A stretch of DNA of 33,957 nt from Candidatus Rhodoferax odensensis (GCA_016718405.1 JADKDJ010000009.1:1-33957), one strand, 5' to 3'; shown: positions 10,518 through 19,157, numbered from the stretch's first letter. The notes: generated by a model not told the origin, from the letters alone. Program-made: numbers and translations.

Positions 10518-10592
10518 AACCGCCCGGTGCGGACCCGCATGCCGGGTGGTGTGGCAGGGGCGCAGCCGATAATGGCTGCCCCCTATGCCGAT
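10518..10592 (+). ncRNA. Group II intron domains V and VI
   Basis: Domain V is a 34-nt hairpin (10518-10551): the arm AACCGCCCGGTGCGG pairs with CGCATGCCGGGTGGTG, with the catalytic CGC triad at 10521-10523. Domain VI follows: GGCAGGGGCGCAGCC pairs with GGCTGCCCCCTATGCC, leaving the branch-point adenosine at 10585 unpaired, seven bases before the 3' end (10592). Confidence 0.75.
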
Positions 10593-10634
10593 TGAGTTGT
10601 CTGGACTAAAAGCATATACTGTTATTAATTACAG
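10592..10634 (+). promoter_or_regulatory. SOS promoter with LexA box for imuA-imuB-dnaE2
   Basis: A -35 TTGAGT at 10592-10597 and a -10 TATACT at 10615-10620 are separated by exactly 17 bases. Overlapping the -10 is CTGTTATTAATTACAG at 10619-10634, a perfect CTGT-N8-ACAG LexA operator, so LexA would block RNA polymerase until DNA damage. The first T of the -35 is the last base of the group II intron. Before insertion the 5' exon (ending ATT) would have supplied the same T. Confidence 0.85.
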
Positions 10635-10663
10635 TCCTTGCCTTTAACCCTTGCCCGCTCTTC

Positions 10664-11323
10664 ATGTCCGCGTTGCCGCTCCCTGTTTCTGCTCTTGGCG
10701 CTGCTGCCGTTTGGCGTGCCGACGAACTGGCACGTCCGCCGGGCTTGGTGCTGGCTACCGGGCACGCCTTGCTGGACAGTCAACTGCCAGGTGGGGGGTG
10801 GCCGGTGGGCGCGTTGGTGGAGATCTTGCAGGCGCAAAGCGGTCAGAACGAGTGGCGCTTGCTGTTGCCGGCATTGAAGCGTCGGTCGGCGGGTCCGGTG
10901 GTAATGGTGGGTGCGCCGCACGTGCCCTTTGGGCCGGGGCTGGCGGCGCAGGGGGCTGGACTTGCAAAGCCTGTTGTGGATCACCAGCGCCGAGCCGGCA
11001 GCGCGCATGTGGGCCTGCGAGCAGGCCTTGCGTTGTGCGCCGGTCTCGGTGGTGCTGGCCTGGCTGCCCCAGGCCCGCTCTGAGCAGTTGCGGCGGCTGC
11101 AATGGCCGCAGCCCAATACAGCAAGCTGTTGTTTGTGATGCGCCCGGTGCAGGCGCAGGACGAAGCCTCGCCCGCCGTGCTGCGTCTGGTGCTGGTGGGC
11201 CCGCCGCCGGGGCGGACGAACCGGGCGATGCCTTGTGTGTGAACATCCTCAAGCGGCGCGGCCCGCCGCTTGACCAGTCCATACGCTTGCCAGCCCGGCC
11301 CGGGCGTCTGGGCGCATTACTGA
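10664..11323 (+). CDS. imuA: Translesion synthesis accessory protein ImuA, frameshifted
   Basis: RecA/SulA-like accessory factor of the ImuA-ImuB-DnaE2 mutasome. The ATG at 10664 lies 30 bases behind the LexA box with no clear ribosome site. The first frame reads ATGHALLDSQLPGGGWPVGA and then LVEILQAQSGQNEWRLLLPA, with PVVMVGAPHVPFGPGLAAQG, all recognisable ImuA features near residues 30-100. After a frame change near 10960 the next piece reads SLLWITSAEPAARMWACEQA and VVLAWLPQARSEQLRRLQ, and a third frame gives KLLFVMRP and LCVNILKRRGPPLDQSIRLP. The exact stop is unclear: the last frame stays open through the repeats and into the imuB start, while a TGA at 11321-11323 in another frame is at the expected length (about 220 residues). 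At least three frameshifts. Confidence 0.8.
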
Positions 11324-11327
11324 GACT

Positions 11328-11447
11328 TTGCGGGACAGACCGCAGCCCGCGTAGCGGGCAAGCTCTGTCCCCAACTGATCAGGGGATGTTTTTGCGGACA
11401 GACCGCAGCCCGCGTAGCTTGTTTGCGCTGTCCGCAACCGATCAGCG
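11328..11447 (+). repeat. Tandem pair of about 57-nt palindromic repeats between imuA and imuB
   Basis: Two copies lie head to tail, starting at about 11328 and 11391. Each begins TTGCGG(G)ACAGACCGCAGCC, continues CGCGTAGC, and ends CTGTCC(C/G)CAAC(T/C)GATCAG. In copy 1, GGGACAGA (11332-11339) pairs with TCTGTCCC (11364-11371), enclosing an inner stem GCCCGC/GCGGGC. In copy 2, TTGCGGACAG (11392-11401) pairs with CTGTCCGCAA (11428-11437). Where the outer arms differ between copies, both sides change together, so the fold is kept. They resemble REP-type elements moved by RAYT transposases. No such transposase is in the window. Confidence 0.8.
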
Positions 11448-11460
11448 GCTTGGGAGGGTC

Positions 11461-12892
11461 ATGCACTGGATCGCCATGCAGCCCCGGCCTGAAGCCACTC
11501 TTGGCACTGGTTGAATCGCCAGGCCCCATGCCACAGGACACCAATGCCTTGGTCGATGCACTCGGTGCCCTGGCGTGGTGGGCGCTGCGCTTCACGCCCA
11601 AGGTAGCCCAAGTGGACGATGCACTGGTGCTGGAGGTCTCGGGCAGTGAGCGCCTGTTTGGTGGCCGGCAACCCTTGCTGCATGCCATGCTGGGATCGGA
11701 CAAGCCCGTGGCGGACATTCGGTATGCCCGGGGTGCTACTTCTTTGATAGCGTTGGCACGTCTCCAATTGGCCACGGAGGCGCCACCAACTGAAGCACGG
11801 CAGGTGGTGGCCGGGGGCGCGGCGCCTGGGCCGCGCGCGGTCGCACCGGATGATTTGCCCTTGCATACGCTGGCGGCGGCGCGGGCCCACCTGCCCACGC
11901 TGGCGCGCATAGGTTGCGCGCGCTGGGGGCAGTTGCGCGCCTTGCCGCGTGGCGGCGTGGCGCGGCGCTTTGGCGCCCCTTTGCTCGATGCGCTGGACTG
12001 CGCCTATGGCTTGAAGTCCGAGCTCTACCCCTGGCTGGTGCTGTCCGAGGTGTTTGATGCGTCGCTGGAGTTGGCAGCCCAGGTGGAGGCGGCATCGGCT
12101 CTGTTGTTTGCGGCGCGGCGCCTGCTCAACCAGTTGCTGGTGTGGCTGCGTTCGCGCCAGCGTGGTGTGTTGGCATTGCGACTGGGCTGGCAGATGGACA
12201 AGCGCCGCGATACCGCCAGCGAAGGTGAACTGCTGCTGCGCACGGCCGAGCCCACACTGGACATGAACCATCTGCAGCGCCTGCTGGGCGAACACCTGGC
12301 ACGCATTACCTTGCCGGCTCCGGTGCTCTATTTGCGGCTGCGCACGCTGGAGACCCAGGCCCTGAGCGGCAGCACGGCCAGCTTATTGCCCGATGAAGTA
12401 CTGGGGGGTGACAGCTGGCACCAATTGCTGGAGCGTCTGGCTGCGCGGCTGGGGCCGCAGTCTGTACTGCAGGCGCAAGCCTGTGCCGACCATCGGCCCG
12501 AGCGCATGCAGGCCTGGGCGCCCGCGTCCAGTGCGCCGGTTCGGGCCGTCAACCCGTCTGCACGGGTGGGAGCCGGTGCCATCGAGCCCGCACGCTCTGA
12601 TGGACTCTACCCGACTTGGTTGCTGGCCGCGCCGCTGAAGCTGGCCATGCGCCAGGAGCGTCCTCTGTACCCAGGACCGCTGACCCTGCTGGCCGGCCCG
12701 CAGCGGCTGGAAGCCGCCTGGTGGGAGCAGGCTGGCGACGCGGTGCAGCCTGCTGGCGAGGGGTGTGCCTTGCGCGACTATTTTCTGGCCCGCAGCGAGC
12801 AGGCTGGTTTGTTGTGGATCTACCGCGAACGCCTGGGCGGGCTGGACGTCGAAGCCGCGCCGAACTGGTATCTGCATGGGCTGTTTGCCTGA
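11461..12892 (+). CDS. imuB: Y-family polymerase-like protein ImuB, one frameshift
   Basis: Catalytically silent Y-family polymerase relative that links ImuA, DnaE2 and the sliding clamp in the SOS mutasome. The ATG at 11461 is preceded by GGGAGG and reads MHWIAMQPRPEA, the typical ImuB start; one frameshift near 11495-11510 is needed to enter the long frame that ends at 12892. Early motifs are ALAWWALRFTPKVAQVDDAL and LEVSGSERLFGGRQPLLHAM (about residues 35-75). The middle and C-terminal parts carry the little-finger-like region (for example LARIGCARWGQLRALPRGGV and VWLRSRQRGVLALRLGW) and a conserved tail RDYFLARSEQAGLLWIYRER. Length of about 477 residues fits the family. I do not see an unambiguous clamp-binding motif. 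It is 28 bases ahead of dnaE2. Confidence 0.9.
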
Positions 12893-12920
12893 GTTCGGGC
12901 TGCACGCGTGACGGTTCGCC

Positions 12921-15900
12921 ATGGTCCCTTGTCCTGTGCCAGTCGCTGGTTATGCCGAGCTGCATGCCTTAAGCAACTTCAGCTTCCAGCGCGGTGCCTC
13001 GCACCCCGAGGAACTGGTGGCGCGCGCGCATGCGCTGGGCTACGCAGCGCTGGCCATCACCGACGAGTGCTCGGTGGCGGGTATGGTGCGTGCGCACACC
13101 GAGGCGAAGAAGCTCGGGCTCAAGCTCTTGCCCGGCGCGGAGTTCGCCCTGGCAGAGGGTTGTCGACTGGTGGCGCTGGCGCACAACCTCACCGGCTGGG
13201 GCAATCTTTGTGAGTTCATCACGGCGGCGCGCCGCGTGGCCAGCAAGGGCCATTACCGCGTGAGCTGGCAAGGCAGCAACTTCGCGCTGTTGCAGGACTG
13301 TGAGCTGCTGCTCTGTTTTGATCGGCTGACCCAAAACGCTATTACTTTTGAAGCAATCATCGCCCACTGCATAAAAGCCAGGGACCTATTTGGCACGCGA
13401 GCCTGGTTGGCGGTGGCGTTGCGTCTTGGTTTGGACGATGTGCTGTGGCTGCACCAGTTGCAGCAGGCCTCCCGGCTCACTGGGGTGCCACTCGTGGCCA
13501 CGGGCGATGTGCACATGCACGTGCGTTCGCGCAAGCCCATGCAGGATGTGATGACGGCGGTACGCCTGGGGCGGCCGGTACACGAGTGCGGCTTTGCCTT
13601 GCAAGTCAATGCCGAGTCTCACCTGCGCTCGCGCAAACGTTTAGCCCAGCTTTACGCGCCGGATTTGCTGGCGGCCACCCTCACCATTGCCGATCGTTGC
13701 CGGTTCAGCCTGGATGAACTGCGCTACCAATACCCGCTGGAGGCGGTGTTGCCGGGATTGACGCCAGCGCAAACCTTGCGCCAGTTCACCTACGAGGGCG
13801 CCAGCCAGCGTTATCCCCAAGGAATTTCGGCCTCGGTGCAGCAGCAGATCGAGCATGAGTTGGCCTTGATTGCCGATCTCAAGTACGAGATGTACTTCCT
13901 GACCGTGCACGACATCGTGGCCTTTGCGCGCAGCCGCCACATCCTGTGCCAGGGGCGTGGCTCGGCCGCCAATTCGGCAGTGTGTTATTGCCTGGGGGTG
14001 ACCGAGGTGGACCCGTCGCGCAGCAGCGTGCTGTTTGAGCGCTTCATCAGCCGCGAGCGCAATGAGCCGCCTGACATTGATGTTGACTTTGAGCACCAGC
14101 GGCGCGAAGAGGTCATCCAGTACATCTATGCCAAGTATGGGCGTGACCGGGCCGCGCTGACGGCCACCGTCATCAGCTACCGCCCGCGCAGTGCCCTGCG
14201 CGATGTCGGGCGTGCGCTGGGTATCGACGAGGCCTTGATCACGGCGCTGTCCAAGGAGCATCCCGGTATGTACAGCCGTGAGGTGCTGGCCGAGCGGCTG
14301 CAGTCGGCACTGGCACGCCTCGGGTCGGCGTATGTTGCCCCTAAAGCCGAGCTGCTCGATCTCTGGTTGCATTTGAGCAGCCAGATCCAGCGTTTTCCGC
14401 GCCACCTGAGCCAGCACGTGGGCGGCTTTGTGCTGACACAAAGCAAACTCACGCGCGTGGTGCCGGTGGAGAACGCCGCCATGCCGGACCGAAGCATCAT
14501 CCAGTGGGACAAGGATGACCTGGACGCCATGGGCCTGCTCAAGGTCGATGTGCTGGCCCTGGGCATGCTCAGCGCGATTCGCCGCTGCCTGGACCTGATC
14601 AGTGCGCAGCGTGGCTACACGTTTTTGATGCAGGACATTCCGGCCGAAGACCCCGCCACCTACGAGATGATTTGCCGCGCCGACACGGTGGGCACCTTCC
14701 AGATCGAGAGCCGTGCCCAGATGAGCATGTTGCCGCGCCTGCAGCCGCGCTGCTTTTACGACCTGGTGATCGAGGTGGCCATCGTGCGGCCGGGTCCGAT
14801 CCAGGGTGGCATGGTGCACCCCTACCTGCGGCGTCGTCAGGGGCTGGAGGCCGTGGACTACCCGCAGGGTTTGCACGCAGCGCTGGAGCGCACCCTGGGG
14901 GTGCCGATTTTTCAGGAGCAAGTGATGCAAATCGCCATGCTGGCGGCCGGCTTCAGTGCCGGCGAGTCCGACAGCCTGCGCCGCTCCATGGCGGCCTGGA
15001 AGCGCAAGGGCGGCGTGCACAAGTTTTATGACCGCATGGTCGGCGGTATGGTTGAGCGCGGCTACACGCAGGAGTTTGCGCAGGCTATCTTCAAGCAGAT
15101 CGAAGGCTTTGGCGAGTACGGTTTTCCGGAGAGCCATGCCGCCAGTTTTGCGCTGTTGGCGTATGTGAGTTGCTGGCTCAAACACCATGAACCCGCCTGC
15201 TACCTGGCAGCCATGCTTAACAGCCAGCCGATGGGCTTTTATGCTCCCGCGCAATTGGTGCAGGACGCCCAGCGCCATGGTGTCGAGGTGAGGGCGGTGG
15301 ATGTGATGCACAGCGACTGGGATTGCACGCTGGAAGAAATGGAGCAAATGGGGTCGCAAATGGGGTCAGATCCCGATTCAGGACAGCAGTCTCAACGAAG
15401 CGCGTCACCTCAAACGAAATCGGGTTCTGACCCCAATTGCTCTGACCCCATTTGCGGCGACGCACCACGGGCCGTCCGTCTGGGCCTGTGCATGGTCAGC
15501 GGTCTGCCCAAGGACGCCGCACAACGCATCATGGCCGCACGTGAACAAGCGCCCTTCACCAGCACTGAAGACCTGGCCCTGCGTGCTCGTCTTGACGCCG
15601 GTGACCTCAAGGCCCTGGCTGGAGCTGATGCGCTGATCAGCCTGTCCGGCCACCGCCGCCAGCAAGTCTGGGATGCCTCGGCCCTCAAGCCCGCGCCGCC
15701 GTTGCTGCAGGCTGTGCCGGTGGACGAAGACGTGCTCGAACTACCTGCCGCCGCCGAAGCCGAGGAAGTGTTTTTGACTACGCCGCGCTGGGGCTGACAC
15801 TGCGCTCGCACCCTTGGCCATCCTGCGTGCGCAGTTGGCTAAACACAAGCTGCAGACCGCCGCGCAATTGCGTGATCTGCCCAGTGGCCGGCTGGTGCGC

Positions 15901-16182
15901 GCCTGTGGCATCGTCGTCATGCGCCAGCGGCCGCAACCGCCAAGGGCGTGGTCTTCGTCACGCTGGAGGACGAGACCGGCAGCGTCAACGTGATCGTCTG
16001 GAAGTCCCTCCAGGAGAAACAACGCAGCGAGCTGCTGCGTTCACGCCTGATGGCGGTTGTATGGGGTGTGGCAACGCGATGTAGACAGTGGCGGTGAAGT
16101 GCGCCACCTGATTGCCAAACGCCTGGTGGACCTGACGCCACTGCTGGGCGGGCTGAGCACAGCAAGCCGCGAGTTTCATTGA
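12921..16182 (+). CDS. dnaE2: Error-prone DNA polymerase DnaE2, palindrome in frame, 3' frameshifts
   Basis: Second C-family polymerase alpha subunit that extends past lesions with ImuA and ImuB. One frame is open from ATG 12921 to 15797 (958 residues). The PHP domain opens with AELHALSNFSFQRGASHPEE (about residues 13-32). The catalytic aspartates are in PPDIDVDFEHQRREEV (D385, D387 and D389 region), followed by YAKYGRDRAALTATVISYRP. Later blocks include GTFQIESRAQMSMLPRLQPR and VAIVRPGPIQGGMVHPYLRR, typical of DnaE2, and a helix-hairpin-helix piece (DAGDLKALAGADALISLSG). Past 15780 frame changes are needed; the OB-fold continues as GVVFVTLEDETGSVNVIVW and LIAKRLVDLTPLLGG, to a TGA at 16182. 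Total of about 1087 residues fits the family plus an inserted stretch of about 37 residues encoded by the repeat at 15344-15455. Confidence 0.93.
15344..15455 (+). repeat. 112-nt palindromic element inside the dnaE2 frame
   Basis: Left arm (15344-15378) and right arm (15417-15455) are near-perfect inverted repeats. The left reads GCAAATGGGGTC then GCAAATGGGGTCAGATCCCG; the reverse complement of the right reads GCAAATGGGGTCAGA then GCAATTGGGGTCAGAACCCG. Each arm thus contains a doubled GGGGTC(AGA) module; the loop is 38 bases. The dnaE2 frame stays open across it, adding roughly residues 808-846, a polar stretch rich in Ser, Asp, Gln and Cys (QMGSQMGSDPDSGQQSQ). It resembles REP/RAYT-type palindromes widespread in betaproteobacteria. 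The module differs from the GGGACAGAC repeats near imuB. Confidence 0.88.
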
Positions 16183-16431
16183 GCACGTTGGTGCGCGTGG
16201 GCACATCCGCCGCGTGACAGCCATGGCCCGCGCCTACCCTCGGCACGTGCAAAGACGGCTGGCGCTTGCTTAACGCACCAGAGCAGGGCAGCCCTGTGCG
16301 CGCGTAGCCTCAAAACGATGCATCTGACCACTTAACACGTGCGTGTACCGGTGGAATACGCCGAAGTCGCCTTGCGCTGGTACCCACTAACTCAAGGCGA
16401 CCCAACTCCGAAACCGTCCAGGACGCAATGA

Positions 16432-16448
16432 TTGGCCCGCAACTTGCT
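16432..16448 (+). promoter_or_regulatory. Sigma-54 (RpoN) promoter of the FNT gene
   Basis: TTGGCCCGCAACTTGCT matches the sigma-54 consensus TTGGCACG-N4-TTGCW at all but one position. GG (16434-16435) and GC (16446-16447) are separated by the required ten bases. Transcription would start near 16459, about 55 bases before the ATG at 16514. This suggests activation by NtrC or a similar enhancer-binding protein under nitrogen limitation; I did not identify an enhancer site in 16183-16430, which otherwise holds no gene. Confidence 0.75.
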
Positions 16449-16471
16449 TAAACACCTTGCAAACTCAAACC

Positions 16472-16507
16472 AAAGAAGGACTCTTTGGTGTGCATGACAC
16501 CAAAGGA
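16472..16507 (+). promoter_or_regulatory. Leader hairpins overlapping the FNT ribosome-binding site
   Basis: CTTTGGTGT (16483-16491) and ACACCAAAG (16497-16505) form a perfect 9-bp stem with loop GCATG. The 3' arm takes in AAAGG of the Shine-Dalgarno AAAGGA, seven bases before the ATG at 16514. A smaller stem, AAAGA (16472-16476) with TCTTT (16482-16486), uses part of the same 5' arm, so the two folds exclude each other. This geometry would allow switching of translation. Confidence 0.55.
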
Positions 16508-16513
16508 AATCAA

Positions 16514-17324
16514 ATGGCCTACCTCGTGCCCTCGGAATTCGTCACCAAGATGGTGGATGCTGGCGAATCCAAGATCTTCATGTCGACCCGCGATACCCTC
16601 ATCCGGGCTTTATGGCCGGCGCCATCCTGGCGCTGGCGGCGGTGTTTGCAGTCACCGTCACGGTGCAAACTGGCTACCCCATCATTGGCGCCATCCTGTT
16701 CCCGGTGGGCTTTTGCATGCTCTACCTGCTGGGTTTTGACCTGTTGACCGGCGTGTTTGTTCTGACCCCCCTGGCGCTGATTGACAAACGCCCCGGCGTC
16801 ACCGCCCGGGGCGTGCTGCGCAACTGGGGCCTGGTGTTCACGGGCAACTTCGCCGGGGCCTTCACCGTAGCTGTGCTGATGGCCATCGTCTTCACCAATG
16901 GCTTCTCGACCCCGCCGACAAAGTCGGCCAGGTGATTAGCCACATTGGCGAAGGGCGCACCCTGGGTTATGCGCAGTATGGTGCAGCCGGTATGCTGACG
17001 CTGTTCGTGCGCGGCGTGCTGTGCAACTGGATGGTGTCCACCGGCGTAGTCGGCGCCATGATTTCCACCACCGTGACCGGCAAGGTGGTCGCGATGTGGA
17101 TGCCGATCATGGTGTTCTTTGCCATGGTCTTTGAGCACTCGGTGGTCAACATGTTCCTGTTCCCGTCGGGCTTGCTGTTGGGCGCCAAATTCTCGTTCAT
17201 GGATTACCTGATCTGGAACGAAATCCCCACCGTGCTGGGCAACCTGGTGGGCGGCCTCGCGTTCACCGGCCTCACGCTCTACGTCACGCACGGCCGCACC
17301 GCACCCAAGCGCAGCCTGGGCTAA
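16514..17324 (+). CDS. Formate/nitrite transporter (FNT family), two frameshifts
   Basis: Pentameric inner-membrane channel for nitrite or formate (NirC/FocA type). The ATG at 16514 follows AAAGGA. The protein begins MAYLVPSEFVTKMVDAGESK, shifts frame near 16605, and continues MAGAILALAAVFAVTVTVQT and YPIIGAILFPVGFCMLYLLG. After a second shift near 16915 it reads GYAQYGAAGMLTLFVRGVLC followed by NWMVSTGVV, a family signature. FFAMVFEHSVVNMFLFPSGL contains the conserved pore histidine (FEHS). About 270 residues, six membrane segments expected. The sigma-54 promoter and the following phosphatase-kinase gene, 60 bases downstream, suggest nitrite uptake in nitrogen assimilation and not formate export. 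Both shifts look like single-base errors. Confidence 0.92.
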
Positions 17325-17384
17325 GCTAGGGGACAGACTCCAGCGCCTTGGTCGGTATCGGGGCTTCGCGTTTTGGGCATCAGC

Positions 17385-19121
17385 ATGCACACCTCTTTGA
17401 GCGTCTCCATCGGCCAGCACTCGGACAAGGGCCGTAAAGAGGTCAACCAAGACTTCCATGGCGCGCGTATCCCGACCGAGCCGCTGGTGAATACCAAGGG
17501 GATCACCGTGGCTCTGGCTGACGGCATCGGCAGCAGCAGTGTGAGCCAGATCGCCGCCGAGTTTGCGGTGATGAGTTTTCTGGATGACTACTACTGCACG
17601 TCCGATGCGTGGTCGGTCAAGAAGTCCGTGGAACGCGTGCTCACGGCCACCAATGCCTGGCTGCACGCGCGCACGCGCCAAAGCCAGTACCGCTACGACA
17701 AGGACAAGGGCTACATCTGCACCCTCAGCGCGCTGGTGATCAAGTCCACCACCGCGCATGTTTTTCACATTGGGGACTCGCGCATTTACAGGGTGCTGGG
17801 TCCAAGCGCTGGAGCAGTTAACCGCCGACCACCGCGTCTGGGTGGCGCAGGGCCAAGAGCTACCTGAGTCGCGCCGTAGGCTTCAACCCGCAGATCGAAA
17901 TTGACCACCAGGCCCTACCGGTGCAGGTGGGCGACGTGTTTCTGCTGGCGACCGACGGCGTGTTCGAGCACGTGGACGACGCCTTCATGGCGCGCGCCAT
18001 ACAAAGCAGTCGCGCTGATCTGGATGGAGTCGCCCGTGCCATCGTGGACGAAGCCTACCGCCGCGGCAGCACTGACAACCTGACCGTACAGATCGCCGCC
18101 ATCGACACCCTGCCCGCCCAGGCGGCTGCAGAGCTGCAGCAATCGCTCGCGACGCTGGCCATACCACCCCTGCTGGAGGCACGCCAGCACTGCGACGGCA
18201 TAGGATTGTGCGCGAGGTGCATGGCAGCAGTCGCAGCCATGTACCTGGCGGTGGACGATGAGACGGGCGAGTCGGTGATCCTCAAGACCCCGTCTTTGGA
18301 CCTGCAGGCCAACCCGGCTTACCTGGAGCGCTTCCTGTTGGAGGAGTGGGTGGCACGGCGCATCAACAGCGCGCATGTGCAAAAGCCTTGTCGGCAAACG
18401 CGCCAGCGCAAGTTTCTGTACGTTGCGACCGAATTCATTGAAGGGCAGACGCTGGCGCAGTGGTTGATCGACCACCCCAAGCCCAGCCTGGAGACGGTGC
18501 GCGGCATCGTGGAGCAAATCGCCAAAGGGTTGCAGGCGTTTCACCGGCTGGAGATGCTGCACCAGGACTTGCGCCCCAACAACATCATGATTGATGCCAC
18601 CGGCACGGTGAAGATCATCGACTTTGGCGCTACGCGCGTGGCCGGCATGGCCGAGATGGTCAGCACCGGCGACTCCAGGGGACATCCTGGGCACGCCCCA
18701 GTACACAGCCCCGGAGTATTTCTTGGGCGAGTGCGGCACCGAGCGTTCCGGGACCTGTTCTCGCTGGCGGTCATCACCTACCAAATGCTGTCGGGCCGGC
18801 TGCCCTATGGCGCCGAGGTGGCCAAGGCCAAGACCGTGTCCGCGCAGAGAAAGCTGCACTACGCGTCGGTGCTGGCTGCCGAGCGCGAAATACCCGCCTG
18901 GATCGACCCGGTACTGGAGCGGGCCTTGCACCCCAACCCCTTGCGCCGCCATGAGGCCTTATCCGAATTTGTGCAGGACCTGCGCCAGCCTAACCAGGCG
19001 TTCCTGACCCGAACCCGCCCACCGCTGATCGAGCGGCATCCGGTGCGTTTTTGGAAAGGGGGTATCTGCCGTCCTGGCGGCGGTGGTTTTGTGTTGCTAC
19101 TGTTTGCGCGCTTCGGGCTGA
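17385..19121 (+). CDS. PP2C phosphatase - Ser/Thr kinase fusion, frameshifted
   Basis: A single polypeptide that can both add and remove phosphate on Ser/Thr. The ATG at 17385 starts MHTSLSVSIGQHSDKGRKEV; SDKGRKEVNQDFHG is the PP2C metal site, followed by VALADGIGSS, FHIGDSRIYRV and, after a frame change near 17800, GDVFLLATDGVFEHV and GSTDNLTVQI. The kinase half starts near 18190 (HVYLAVDDETGESVILK after a local shift, with the ATP-binding lysine), has LHQDLRPNNIMIDATG as catalytic loop and VKIIDFGATR as the DFG motif; the HRD arginine is Gln. It ends, allowing one extra G in a run at 19060, with a membrane helix VSAVLAAVVLCCYCLRASG and TGA at 19121. About 575 residues. Likely a membrane-tethered regulator cotranscribed with the FNT channel. 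Confidence 0.88.
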
Positions 19122-19157
19122 GGTGGTCGCCGCCCCAGGCGAAATGGCCAAACCGGG

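Larger units (their letters stand above)
8711..10592 (+). mobile_element. Class C-like group II intron with reverse transcriptase
   Basis: Self-splicing retroelement of 1882 bases. The 5' end GTGCG at 8711 matches the group II consensus (GUGYG). Bases 8711-9112 hold the structured 5' domains, beginning with the hairpin GTGCGCCCAGCATGGGCGCA. The maturase gene occupies 9113-10504. Domain V is about 10518-10551, and domain VI is a stem at about 10552-10590 with a bulged A at 10585, eight bases from the 3' end; the intron ends CCGAT at 10592. The 5' junction directly follows a rho-independent terminator, the established target of class C introns, and the domain V triad reads CGC as in known IIC introns. 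The encoded protein lacks an endonuclease domain, also typical. No frameshift is seen, so the element looks intact. Confidence 0.9.

Noticed and set aside
11328..11447. CRISPR array
   Set aside because: Only two copies, each a self-complementary hairpin of about 57 bases, with no spacers of uniform size and no cas genes.
13641..15359. 572-codon open frame on the minus strand opposite dnaE2
   Set aside because: Histidine- and glutamine-rich shadow of a well supported polymerase gene; typical of the antisense strand of GC-rich coding DNA.
16457..16513. Upstream ATG at 16457 as start of the FNT gene
   Set aside because: It lies at the predicted transcription start and lacks a ribosome site; ATG 16514 has AAAGGA and gives the normal family N-terminus.
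16722..17768. 348-codon minus-strand frame opposite the FNT and kinase genes
   Set aside because: Antisense shadow across two recognisable genes; rich in His and Arg with no motif.
17915..18952. 345-codon minus-strand frame opposite the kinase
   Set aside because: Antisense of a gene with intact PP2C and kinase motifs.
19122..19157. Terminator between the converging kinase and cyclic-di-GMP genes
   Set aside because: The spacer is only 36 bases and shows no stem followed by a T-run.
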